From positions 496,001 through 560,000 of the forward strand of contig CAWDVK010000020.1 of NCBI GenBank assembly GCA_963805715.1: a stretch of 64,000 bases of DNA, written 5' to 3'. Positions 8,552-18,160 of this stretch are shown piece by piece (position 1 is the first letter of the stretch; each line of letters opens with the position of its first letter). Position numbers and translations under genes: made by a program. The notes below the pieces were generated by a model. That model was not told where the DNA came from. It was given only the letters and a program-made list of their open reading frames with translations, and searched no databases. The DNA is from CAWDVK01 sp963805715. GTDB taxonomy: Bacteria > Actinomycetota > Actinomycetes > Streptosporangiales > Streptosporangiaceae.

Positions 8552-9778
8552 TTACTGTCCCGCGTTGACGCGGTCCGGCGCGCCTGCCGCGGGCGCACTG
8601 TCGTCGCCACGCCCGTGCAGGCGGTCGGTCGCGGCAACCGTCAGGATCACCGCGGCCGCGCAGATCCCCAGGGTGAGCGCCGTCACGTGCGGCGCGAGGA
8701 TGCCGAGCAGCGCGAGCACGGCCAGCGCGATAAGCCGCGGCACGGAAGTCCGCCGGAAGACCACGGCCTTGAACGCCGTGTGCCCGGCGATATACAGGCC
8801 GGTGCCGCCGAGGATCATCCACGACGTGGTGGCCACGCCGCGCGCCGCCGGGCCCTGCAGCACGATCTGGTCGGCGGCTGCGACCACGATGATTCCGGCG
8901 ACCATGACCGGGTGGATGAAGTGATAAGCCGACCGGCCGAGCCGGCCGGGATCAGCCGACGCGGCGATGCGGCGCGCTCCGTCTTCCGCGCTGCGGTCGA
9001 AGTACAGCCACCACAGCCCGGCGCTGCCGGCGAACGCGACGGCGAACGCGGCGATCTCGGCGGCACTGCCGCCGTGGCCGGTGGCCAGCAGGCCGGCGAA
9101 CGTGGCGCCGATGATGACGATGGACTCGCCCAGGGCGATCAGGATGAAGGCCTGGCACCGCTCGGCGAAGTGACCGCCGGCGATGTCCCAGTCCCCGGAG
9201 CTGGACCGGCCGAGGCCGGGGGTGTAGAAGCCGACGATGCCCCCGAGCAGGTCAGTGGCGACCGCGGCCAGCCAGAGAATCCACCGGGCGTCGCCGCTGG
9301 ACAGGCCGCCCGCCACGGCCAGCGCGCCGCTCGCGCAGCACCAGGCCAGGATGCGCTCGAAGTTCCGCTGCAGCGTCTCACCCGGCAGGGCCACGACGGT
9401 GAACGCGCTGCGGCCGATCTGCATGAGGGCGTAGCAGCAGCCGACGGCGAGCCCCTCGCCGTCGAAGGCCTCTGGCAGCGCTGCGGCCATCACCAGGCTG
9501 ACCAGCATCAGGGCCAGCAGGAGCAGCCGCACCCCGAGCCGCTCCGGATCCAGCCAGTTGGTCACCCAGGTGGTGTAGACCCAGAGCAGCCAGACCATCA
9601 CCATCAGCAGGGCCGCCTGCAGCGCGCCGGTGACGGTCCGGTGGTGCAGCAGGAAGTGCGACAGCTGGGTGACGGCGAACACGTAGACCAGGTCGAAGAA
9701 CAGCTCGATGTTGGTGACCCGCTGCTCGCCGCCGGACCGGTCCCGCATCAGGTTCCACTGCCTGGCCTGCGTCACCAT
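8552..9778 (-). CDS. ltrA: Low temperature requirement protein A (LtrA) family
   Basis: The 408-residue integral membrane protein has the LtrA hallmark near the N-terminus, VTNIELFFDLVYVFAVTQLSH (within residues 20-40), and about ten to eleven hydrophobic helices to the C-terminus. Other family motifs include CYALMQIGRSAF, FAERCQAFILIALGESIVI and AYHFIHPVMVAGII. LtrA was named from a Listeria mutant unable to grow in the cold; the biochemical role remains unclear, and transport or redox functions have been suggested. ATG 9778 follows AGGGAGCGCGC. It is transcribed away from the genes on either side of its promoter. Confidence 0.9.
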   Translation of the reverse strand: MVTQARQWNLMRDRSGGEQRVTNIELFFDLVYVFAVTQLSHFLLHHRTVTGALQAALLMVMVWLLWVYTTWVTNWLDPERLGVRLLLLALMLVSLVMAAALPEAFDGEGLAVGCCYALMQIGRSAFTVVALPGETLQRNFERILAWCCASGALAVAGGLSSGDARWILWLAAVATDLLGGIVGFYTPGLGRSSSGDWDIAGGHFAERCQAFILIALGESIVIIGATFAGLLATGHGGSAAEIAAFAVAFAGSAGLWWLYFDRSAEDGARRIAASADPGRLGRSAYHFIHPVMVAGIIVVAAADQIVLQGPAARGVATTSWMILGGTGLYIAGHTAFKAVVFRRTSVPRLIALAVLALLGILAPHVTALTLGICAAAVILTVAATDRLHGRGDDSAPAAGAPDRVNAGQ

Positions 9779-9911
9779 GCGCGCTCCCTAGCCGGCCGCG
9801 TCCGCGGCGGGCCTCCGGCCCCGGCCACTGCGCCCTCCGCCTGTCCCGCGACTGTCCTGGCCATGATCTTCCGATCATGCCAGTGCGCTGCCGCCGTCCG
9901 GGCTCGCGGGC

Positions 9912-12900
9912 CTATCCGGGCGAGGCGATCGCAACGTCGCGCACCGTATGCACGTCGGTCACCCCGCCGGTGCCGGCCGTGAAGGCCAGCAGCGAGGTAG
10001 CCGTCATCGACGGCTCCGGCTGCTGCAGCACCTGCTCGCCGTCCAGCCAGACCACGAGCACGTCGGTGCCGGCTGAGCGGATGACCCGCACGGTGACCTC
10101 CTGCGTGCCGCTGCGCAGGACCGGAATGGCCCTGGCGACGGCCTGGATCTTCAGGGCCGTCCTGCTGGCGGCCGCGGAGATGCCGATGAAGTTACTGCCC
10201 GGATAGCCAGGAGCCCCGTACGTGATCAGCGCGACCGCGACGCCCGACAGGCCGCCGAACCCGACGAGGGCACCGCTGCCGCCCACCGAGCTCGCGCTCG
10301 ACCTGGCCGGGCTGAGCAGCGCGAAGGTGAGGCCATTGGCACCGGTCCCGCCGCCCAGCTGCGCGTTGAAGGTGACCTTGAGCCAGCTAGTCCGCTCCGC
10401 GACCGGGTACACCACCGAGCCTGCCTGGTTCCGCACCGCTCCGGTCAGCACGGAGTCCGACCCGGACAGGCCGGCGGATCCGTTGTAGGACCAGCCGCCG
10501 CCCGGCGGCGGGACAGCGTGACCGCCCGCGGTGATCGATGCGGCCAGGACCGTGTGCCGGTCGGTCAGTCCGCCGGTCGCGCCGGTGAAGGCCAGCAGCA
10601 CCGACGGCGGGATGGGCACCGTCGCGGACAGGACGCTCGTGCCGTCCACCTTCACCGTGATCTTCTGGCCGGCCACCGACACGCCGACCACATGGGTGCC
10701 CCGGCGCAGGGCCGGCACGTGGGTCGATGTCGCGGCGAAGATCAGCTTGCCATCCTGAGAGCCGGTCGCGATGCCGGCGAAGTTGGTCGACGGGCCGTTG
10801 TCCCTGGCCGTATCGAGGGTGACCGCCACGCCGGACAGGCCGGCGAAGCCCAGTCCGCCTCCGCTGCCGCCCAGCGAAGCCGGACCGGAGGTGCCGGCAT
10901 TGAGCAGGCCCAGCGTCATGCCGTCAGCGCCGCTGCCGCCGCCGATCTGGACGGTGAACGTCGCCGACAGCCTGTTGCTGGGCTCCGGCACCGAGTACAC
11001 GGCTGACCCGGCCTGGCTCGGGGCCGCCGGCGTGAGCACCAGCCCGGTGCCGGACATCCGCGCGCTCCCGTTCAGCGTCCAGCCACCGCCCGGCGGCGGC
11101 AGCGAGATCCCGCTGGCCGGCGGGGCGCCGGTGCCCGTGACCGGCACGGTCAGCGTGTGCGGGCCGGCCGCGTCCTTCCAGCTGAGCTGGTAGCTGCCGG
11201 CGACGGCTCCGATGCCGGGCGGGGTGAAGCTGATGGGCACCTGGAGGTCGTAGCCGGGTCCCAGCGGCAGCCCGCTGGCCACCGGGTCGGGCGCGCCGAA
11301 CGGGATCGGCGGCGGCACGGCGGCGGTGACCGTGGCCGGCAGATTGCCGGCGTTGGCGATGTCGATCGTCTGGGTGGCCGTCTGCCCCAGGGCGACGGAG
11401 CCGAAGCTGACCGACGCCGGGGTCGGGGTCAGCTGGCTGAGGTCGGCCTGGCCGGTCCCGGACAGGTTCACGGTGGTCGTGGTCTGGTTGCCGTCAGCGT
11501 CCGTGCTCGTGATCGCGAACGATGAGGTGTCCGCGCCGGCCGCCGTGGGCGCATAGGTGACCGTGGCGGTCAGCGACGCGCCGGGCTGCATCACGGCGCC
11601 ATCTGCGGGCAGCCCCGTGATGGTGAATGGCCCGCTGGGCGGAGTGGCCGAATTGACGGTCTCGCTGGTCGCGTCCCCGTTCGTGATCGTGACGTTGACG
11701 GGCAGGGTGGTCCCGTCCGGCACGGTCCCGAAGGACGCCGATCCGGGCGAGGCGTAGAAGCCTGGCTGGGTGCCGTCGCCGGACAGGCTCACGCTCACGG
11801 TCGGGAAGTTGGCCGAGTCGGTGCTGAACGCTAGCGAGCCGGTCACCCCGCCAGGTGCCGTCGGCGTGAAGGTGACGGGCACGCTCAGCTGGTCACCCGA
11901 GCTCATCGTGACCGGCCAGGTGGCAGGGGCACCGTTGAGGCTCGGCGTCCCGGCGGCGAACGGGTCGGCGGGCGCGGTGCTGCTGGCCGTCACGCCGCTC
12001 ACCTGGACGCTGGTCGCCGCGGTGAGGGTGACCGTCGCCTGGCCGGGCGTGCTCCCGCCGACGGCGATGCTGCCGAAGCTGACGGGCATCGCGCCGGTGA
12101 GCGGCACCGACTTCGGGCTGCCGAAGCCGAGTACGTGCCCGTCCCTGGTGCCCACGTAGACCCGGCCGCTGTCGGTCGCGGGGATGGAGAACTTGCTCGC
12201 CGTGCCGATCGGCGCCGACCAGATCGGGCTCATCGGGCATGGCTTCGCGCTCGTGCAGCCCGCTGGCGGGACCGCGTCGAACGCGTCGAGGACCCCGCCG
12301 GCCCCGCTCGCCGCGGATGCTTGCACCTCCCACACGATCGCCGAGGAAAGGGCCGAGGGACCACTGGTGCCGTCCGAGGTCACCACCGGCGAGCCGGACG
12401 TGTAGCCGAACGTGTTGGTGCTATTGGCGACATCGGCCAGCACCGGCGTCCCGGCCGCGTTCAGGCCGAACTTCAGGTACCGCAGGTTGTCGTCCTTGCC
12501 GACGTAGTAGAGGTAGTCGCGCGCGCTGGCGGCATTGCCTGATGTCACGGTGGTGGTGTCGCCGAAGGCCGCGGGGTGTCCCCACTGGCCCTGGTAGGGC
12601 CCGGCCATGCTGACCGGATCGTCAGTGCCCTTCGGGCCCTGCTCGCGGCCGCCCAGGCTGTCGCGATTCAGCAGGAACACCCGGCCGTCCTTGCCCGCCT
12701 GGACCAGCAGGTCCGGGTACTTGCTGCTGCCGAACGGCAGGCCGACCGGAGCGCCCGAGCCGAAGTCGACGTCCCCGGCATCCAGCGCCGGCGCGTTGGC
12801 CGGACTGAAGAAGTCGGCCGCCGACATCGTCCCGTCGGCGGCGACGTTCAGCCGGACGACGGCGTCACCGAGCTCGGACGGCGGCTTGTTCCCTGGCCCG

Positions 12901-13814
12901 GCCGCCGGTGACACGCCGTTGCCGGTCGCCACGAAGATCCGGCCGGGGCCGTCCGACATCAGCCCGCCGCCGCTCTGCCAGATGCCGGCCTCGCTGTCGG
13001 TCAGGCCCGCCTCATCGGTCCACAGACTGACCGCGTGAGTGGAGGTGCTGATCCCCGCCACATAGCCGTCGAACGGGGTGTAGTCGCAGTACGCGGCGAA
13101 CCCGACGTAGACCGAGCCGTTCATCAGCAGCAGGCCGGGCCGCTGCCGCTCGGACAGCGGGTCGAACTGCCGGGTCGGGTCGTTGACCGGCGCGCCCTGG
13201 ATGGGCACCTTCCAGCTGACCGCGCCGGTCTGCGCGTTCAGGGCGTACAGGTAGATGTGCGGCTGGCTCCCGGCAGGACCGTCGTTGACCACCGCGACCA
13301 GGTAGACCGTCCCCGTCGACGGGTCGTACACGGGGGTGCTCGTCACGCCGATGCTGGGGGCCAGGTCCGAGCAGTCCTGCGCGGAGGCCGGCAGCGCCGG
13401 GCCGAGGGACACCGACCAGCTGACCGCGCCAGTGGCCGCGTTCAGTCCGTAGACCCAGTCGTTCTCGGTGGCCACGACCACGGTCGACCCGGCCACCACG
13501 GGCTGCGCGTACACCTGGCCGCTGACAGGGGTCGAGAAGAGCTGGCCGAAGCTGCCGCCGGTGACGACCGACGGGCTCAGCCCCGGCTCGTCCGGGTCCC
13601 AGCCCGTCCGCAGGTCGTTCTGCGATGCGGTCACCTCATCGGCGCGCGCGCTCACGGCCGGCCACCGGGGCAGCAGGCCGGTGCCCCCGGTCACGGCACC
13701 GAGCAGCAGGGCGGCCGAGGCGAGCCAGCACCGCGCACGCCGCGCCCGGCCGGGCCGCCGCGGCCTCCGGCCAGTGAGCGCCAGTCCGCTGCCGGGAGCA
13801 TTCACCTCGCGCAT
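9912..13814 (-). CDS. Secreted PQQ-like propeller, Ig-like repeats and two lectin-like domains
   Basis: The 1300-residue protein starts at ATG 13814, seven bases after GGAGG (an in-frame extension to 13910 lacks a ribosome site). An Arg-rich n-region and hydrophobic core (about 20-50) end at VSARADE, a secretory signal. Residues about 60-530 are PQQ-like propeller blades with repeated VYGLNAATGAVSWSV-type units. Residues about 550-850 are three choice-of-anchor/ASPM-SPD2-Hydin-like Ig modules, for example VSFGSVALGQTATQTI. The C-terminus holds two tandem copies (each about 200 residues) of a legume-lectin-like domain, both starting PPPGGGW and containing FAGLSGVAV or FGGLSGVAV. It is likely extracellular and carbohydrate-binding. 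No enzyme activity is evident. Confidence 0.85.
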   Translation of the reverse strand: MREVNAPGSGLALTGRRPRRPGRARRARCWLASAALLLGAVTGGTGLLPRWPAVSARADEVTASQNDLRTGWDPDEPGLSPSVVTGGSFGQLFSTPVSGQVYAQPVVAGSTVVVATENDWVYGLNAATGAVSWSVSLGPALPASAQDCSDLAPSIGVTSTPVYDPSTGTVYLVAVVNDGPAGSQPHIYLYALNAQTGAVSWKVPIQGAPVNDPTRQFDPLSERQRPGLLLMNGSVYVGFAAYCDYTPFDGYVAGISTSTHAVSLWTDEAGLTDSEAGIWQSGGGLMSDGPGRIFVATGNGVSPAAGPGNKPPSELGDAVVRLNVAADGTMSAADFFSPANAPALDAGDVDFGSGAPVGLPFGSSKYPDLLVQAGKDGRVFLLNRDSLGGREQGPKGTDDPVSMAGPYQGQWGHPAAFGDTTTVTSGNAASARDYLYYVGKDDNLRYLKFGLNAAGTPVLADVANSTNTFGYTSGSPVVTSDGTSGPSALSSAIVWEVQASAASGAGGVLDAFDAVPPAGCTSAKPCPMSPIWSAPIGTASKFSIPATDSGRVYVGTRDGHVLGFGSPKSVPLTGAMPVSFGSIAVGGSTPGQATVTLTAATSVQVSGVTASSTAPADPFAAGTPSLNGAPATWPVTMSSGDQLSVPVTFTPTAPGGVTGSLAFSTDSANFPTVSVSLSGDGTQPGFYASPGSASFGTVPDGTTLPVNVTITNGDATSETVNSATPPSGPFTITGLPADGAVMQPGASLTATVTYAPTAAGADTSSFAITSTDADGNQTTTTVNLSGTGQADLSQLTPTPASVSFGSVALGQTATQTIDIANAGNLPATVTAAVPPPIPFGAPDPVASGLPLGPGYDLQVPISFTPPGIGAVAGSYQLSWKDAAGPHTLTVPVTGTGAPPASGISLPPPGGGWTLNGSARMSGTGLVLTPAAPSQAGSAVYSVPEPSNRLSATFTVQIGGGSGADGMTLGLLNAGTSGPASLGGSGGGLGFAGLSGVAVTLDTARDNGPSTNFAGIATGSQDGKLIFAATSTHVPALRRGTHVVGVSVAGQKITVKVDGTSVLSATVPIPPSVLLAFTGATGGLTDRHTVLAASITAGGHAVPPPGGGWSYNGSAGLSGSDSVLTGAVRNQAGSVVYPVAERTSWLKVTFNAQLGGGTGANGLTFALLSPARSSASSVGGSGALVGFGGLSGVAVALITYGAPGYPGSNFIGISAAASRTALKIQAVARAIPVLRSGTQEVTVRVIRSAGTDVLVVWLDGEQVLQQPEPSMTATSLLAFTAGTGGVTDVHTVRDVAIASPG

Positions 13815-13981
13815 GCTGATTCCTCCGGGATACGGCGCGAATGGGGGGGGCGAGCGCAGATGCTCACGGTGCGGCCATGATGGCACGCTTGCGCCCGTAA
13901 GTGGAGCCATTACCAGCCAGAACGCAAATGCGCGGCTTCGCGGTCATGAGCCGCCCCGCGAATTCCGCCGGAATGTCCCTG

Positions 13982-14509
<528 letters not shown>

Positions 14510-14513
<4 letters not shown>

Positions 14514-16977
14514 CGGCTGCCGCCCCTTACCCTCGTGCCGGCCGCGTCGTAGGGCGGCCGCAGGTGCACCGTGGCCGGTACCAGCTCGCCGCCGACATTA
14601 ACCTGATAACGGCCGGACCGGGCGAACTCCGCGGTGGCCGGCTCGCCGCCCGGATGCCGGACGTAGCCCAGGCCCACCGCGGCGCCCAGGGTCTCCCCCC
14701 AGGCAGCGGAGGTCATCTGGCCGCCGGCTCGCCATCGCGGAGCACGAGCTCGCCGCCCCACATCATCACGTCCGGGTCGTCGAGGAGCACGGACACCAGC
14801 CGCCGCCGCGGGCCCTCGGCCCTTGCCTTCTCCACGGCCTCGCGGCCGAGGAAGGAGATGCCGGTCCTTAGCTTGCAGGCGAACAGCAGCCCCGCCTCCA
14901 CCGGGTTGTAATCCGGCGTGAGCTCGCGGCCGAACGCGCGGTAGCCCTTCTCCAGCCTCAGTGACTCGATCGCGTAATAGCCGGCGTTGACGGCGCCGAG
15001 CCCGGCGCCGGCCGTCATCAGGTCCTCGTAGACGCCGACGGCGAACTCGGCCGGCACGTAGAGCTCCCAGCCGAGCTCGCCGACGTAGGTGATCCGGGTC
15101 GCCCGGACGGTGGAGTAGCCCAGGTCGATCAGCTGGCTGGTGCCGAACGGGAACGCCTCGTCGCTGAGGTCAGCGCCCGACAGCCGGGAGAGCAGCTCGC
15201 GCGACCGGGGACCCATCACGCCGTAGACGGCGTAGGCGGAGGTCACGTCGGTGAGGGTCGCCGCGCAGCCGGGCGGCAGCTGCCTGCGGATGTGGTCCTG
15301 GTCCCGCTCTGTCGTGGCGGCGCTCGCGACCAGCAGGTACTCCTGCGCCGACAGCCGCGTCACGGTGATGTCGGACTCGTAGGTACCGCGGTCGTTCAGC
15401 AGCCCCGTATACACGGTACGCCCCGGCTCGACCGCCACGTCGTTGGTGCACAGCCACTGCAGTCCCGCCTCGGCGCCGGGGCCGGTCAGCAGGTACTTGG
15501 AGAACGAGGTCTGGTCGAACACCGCGACCGCGCCGCGGGCGGCCAGCTGCTCGGCCGATGACCACGGCTGCCAGTTCTGCTTGCCCCAGGAGTACTCGAT
15601 GACGGGCCGCTCACCCGGCGGGGCGAAGAAATTGGCCCGCTCCCAGCCCATCTTGCTGCCAAAGCAGGCGCCAGCCTCGCGGAGCCGGTGATAGGCGGGC
15701 GGCCGCCGGAACGGCCGGGCGGTCTCCAGCTCGCGGTTCGGCCAGGGCACCGCATAGTGCAGGCCCAGGACCTCGCCCACCCGGTCGCGGAGCCAGCGGT
15801 TGTTGCCGTTGAAGCGGGCGAACCGCCGAATGTCCACGGCGGTGAGGTCACTGCCCGGCTGCCCGTCGGTGATCCACTCGGCCAGCGCCAGCCCGGCGCC
15901 GCCGGCCGAGGCGATGCCGACCGAGTTGAAGCCGGCGGCGACGAAGAAGTTCCGCAGCTCCGGCGCCTCGCCGAGGATGAACTGGTTGTCGGGGGTAAAG
16001 CTCTCCGGGCCGTTGTAGAACTTCCTGATCCCGGTCTCGGCGAGCACGGGCAGCCGGTGCAGCGCGCTCTCCATCAGAACCGAGAAGTGGTCCCAGTCCT
16101 CCGCCAGCAGCTGGAACTCGAACGGGTAGGGCAGCGCGTCCGGCGGGACCCATGGCTTGGCCACCGGCTCGAAGCCGCCCACGACGAGCCCGCCGACCTC
16201 CTCCTTGACGTAGGTGTAGCCGTCCGGGTCGCGCAGCACGGGCAGATCGCGGTGCACGCCCTCGATCTGCTCGGTGACCACGTAGAAGTGCTCGGCTGAG
16301 TGCAGCGGCACGGTGACCCCGCACAGCGCGCCGACCTGCTTGGCCCACTGCCCGGCGCAGTTGACGACGATCTCCGCCTCGACCTGGCCGCGGTCGGTGC
16401 GCACGCCGCTCACCGCCCCGCCCGCTGTGGTCACCCCCGTCACCCGGACGTGCTCGGCGATCGCGGCGCCGCGCTGCCGGGCGCCGCGGGCCAGCGCGGC
16501 GGTCAGGTCGGTCGGGTTGGCCCGGCCGTCGCCGGGCAGCCAGATGCCGCCGGCCAGGTCGTCGGTCCGCAGCATCGGGTACAGCTCGGCGGCGCGCCGC
16601 GGGCTGATCAGCTCGCAGTCGATCCGGTAGGCCTGCGCGGTCGCCGCGGTGCGCCGCAGCGCCTCCATCCGCTCCGGCGTCCTGGCCACCGTGACGCCCC
16701 CGCAGCGCCGGAATCCGGTGCCCAGCCCGGTCTCGCTCTCCAGCCGGTCATAGAGCCGGGTGGAGTACTGCACCAGCCGGGTGCCAGCCTCCGATGCGCG
16801 CAGCTGGCCGACCAGCCCGGCTGCGTGCCAGGTCGTGCCGCAGGACAGCTGGCCCTGCTCGAGCAGCAGCACGTCGGCGGCACCCAGCGCGGTCAGGTGA
16901 TAGGCAACGCTGGCGCCGATGATGCCGCCACCGATGATCACGATCTGCGCCCGGCCCGGCAGCCCCGTCTCGGCCAT
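14510..16977 (-). pseudogene. FAD-dependent dehydrogenase/aminomethyltransferase (dimethylglycine or sarcosine type), one frameshift
   Basis: A protein of about 820 residues. The N-terminal DAO-type FAD domain opens with IVIIGGGIIGASVAYHLTAL and has the covalent-flavin motif TTWHAAGL. A middle FAO-type region is followed by a C-terminal GcvT-like folate domain (AVYGVMGPRSRELLSRL, TYVGELGWELYVP, EKGYRAFGRELTPDYNP). The first frame stops at 14713 after LRDGEPAAR. The last 65 residues, MTSAAWGETLGAAVGLGYV onward, lie in another frame to 14510. One missing base near 14727 explains this. Such enzymes demethylate dimethylglycine or sarcosine, passing one-carbon units to folate. It is co-transcribed with the phosphotransferase (6 bp upstream). 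Confidence 0.85.
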
Positions 16978-16983
16978 CCGCGC

Positions 16984-17919
16984 TCAGTCCCCCTCTCCCG
17001 CGGCCGCCAGCAGCGCGCCGAACCCGGCGTCGGCGAAGCCGCGGGCGGCGGCCTCGAACCGCTCCATGGCCCACGACCAGAAGTCGAAGTCCAGCACGCT
17101 GGTGGCGTGCTGGATGGCCCCCCAGAGCGTCCATCCGTACCGGGCGACCAGGCCGAAGAGCTGCGCCCTGGCGATCCTGCTGCGCCGGGCCCGGCCGTAG
17201 TAGGCCGTGACCAGGTCCGCCAGGGCGTCGCGGGACAGGCCGCACTCGGCCGCGATGTTGCCGAGCTCGAAGCACGGGTCGTTGTTGCCGGAGTACTCGT
17301 AGTCGATCAGCCAGATCCGGTCGCCGTCGTCGATGAAGTTGGCGGCGAGCAGGTCGTTGTTGCACGGGACGGTGCCTTCCGCCCGCACCGCCAGGGCCTT
17401 CCGGCAGGCCTCGAACGCCGGCGCCAGGCCGGCATACCCGGCCGGGATCCGCATCCCGGCTGACCGGGCCACGCCGGCGTACCGGCGCTGGATCTCGAAC
17501 ATGTCGAAGTCGTTGGCGAACCGGGCGGCGGCATGCAGCCGACGGCAGGCCGCGGCGATCCGGGGAATGTTGCGCGGCGCTGCCACGTCGTCGTTGCCCA
17601 GCGTGCGGCCGTCGATGAAGCCGAGGATCAGCAGCCGGTCGCCCGGCCGGTAGTCGATGACGGGCGCGCCCACGCCAGCCTGCGCGGCGATGACGGAGTT
17701 GCGGAACTCGCAGTCGCGGTCGATGGCCAGCAGGTCGCCGCCGGCCGACCAGTGCCGGGCCACGAACCGGCCCGCCGGCGTGGTCACCTGGTAGTTGCGG
17801 TTGGTGAGGCCGCCGGCCAGCTCGGTCACCGCCCGCGGCTGCCCGGCCAGGCTCGGAACCCGGTCCAGCAGCGCGGACAGCTCGGCGCCGGCCGCGGCCC
17901 GGCCCGGCCCGCTCGTCAT
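16984..17919 (-). CDS. Choline/ethanolamine-kinase-like phosphotransferase
   Basis: A 311-residue APH-fold kinase. The small lobe has TELAGGLTNRNYQV and FVARHW; the catalytic loop reads VPCNNDLLAANFI and the metal loop WLIDYEYSGNNDPCFELG, closest to the choline/ethanolamine kinase (LicA-like) branch. The histidine usually found before the catalytic loop Asn-Asp is Asn here, a variant I believe occurs in actinobacterial members. ATG 17919 is chosen because GAGGAGGA lies seven bases upstream; a longer start at 17940 would include that site within the coding sequence. It is the first gene of the leftward operon with the FAD dehydrogenase. A role in handling choline-like or methylated amines is inferred from the neighbours. 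Confidence 0.82.
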   Translation of the reverse strand: MTSGPGRAAAGAELSALLDRVPSLAGQPRAVTELAGGLTNRNYQVTTPAGRFVARHWSAGGDLLAIDRDCEFRNSVIAAQAGVGAPVIDYRPGDRLLILGFIDGRTLGNDDVAAPRNIPRIAAACRRLHAAARFANDFDMFEIQRRYAGVARSAGMRIPAGYAGLAPAFEACRKALAVRAEGTVPCNNDLLAANFIDDGDRIWLIDYEYSGNNDPCFELGNIAAECGLSRDALADLVTAYYGRARRSRIARAQLFGLVARYGWTLWGAIQHATSVLDFDFWSWAMERFEAAARGFADAGFGALLAAAGEGD

Positions 17920-18032
17920 CGCCCGGTCCTCCTCGACCACCCGCGGCTGCCTTCCTGGTGCCCCGCCGGACCCTGCTGGCTTGCCCCGGACCGAGCCGGC
18001 GCTACCCGCAGGCTACGAGCCGGGCCGCAAAA

Positions 18033-18119
18033 GGTCTAGACGGAAGTTTCCGGCATGGCCCGCGTTCGCCGCACTCCGGCCAAAGGGTCTGGACAGTTAG
18101 CGGACCGCGCACATACGCT
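18033..18119 (+). promoter_or_regulatory. Two HutC-type operator-like sites and promoter
   Basis: GGTCTAGAC (18033-18041) contains the palindrome GTCTAGAC, and GGGTCTGGAC (18085-18094) is a near copy, both preceded by AAA/AA. Their centres are 53 bp apart, close to five helical turns. The core matches the GGTCTAGACC type of operator known for HutC-subfamily GntR regulators such as DasR. A possible promoter overlaps the second site: TGGACA (18090-18095), 18 bp, TACGCT (18114-18119). The HutC-type regulator encoded at 19760 is the obvious candidate to bind here. Confidence 0.6.
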
Positions 18120-18160
18120 ACGCCTCAATTCTCGGGTCCCGTCAGATGGGGAGGACCACC

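Noticed and set aside
13841..13852. G8 run upstream of the secreted propeller gene as a variable tract
   Set aside because: It lies outside the coding sequence and outside the ribosome site; no link to expression can be argued from the sequence.
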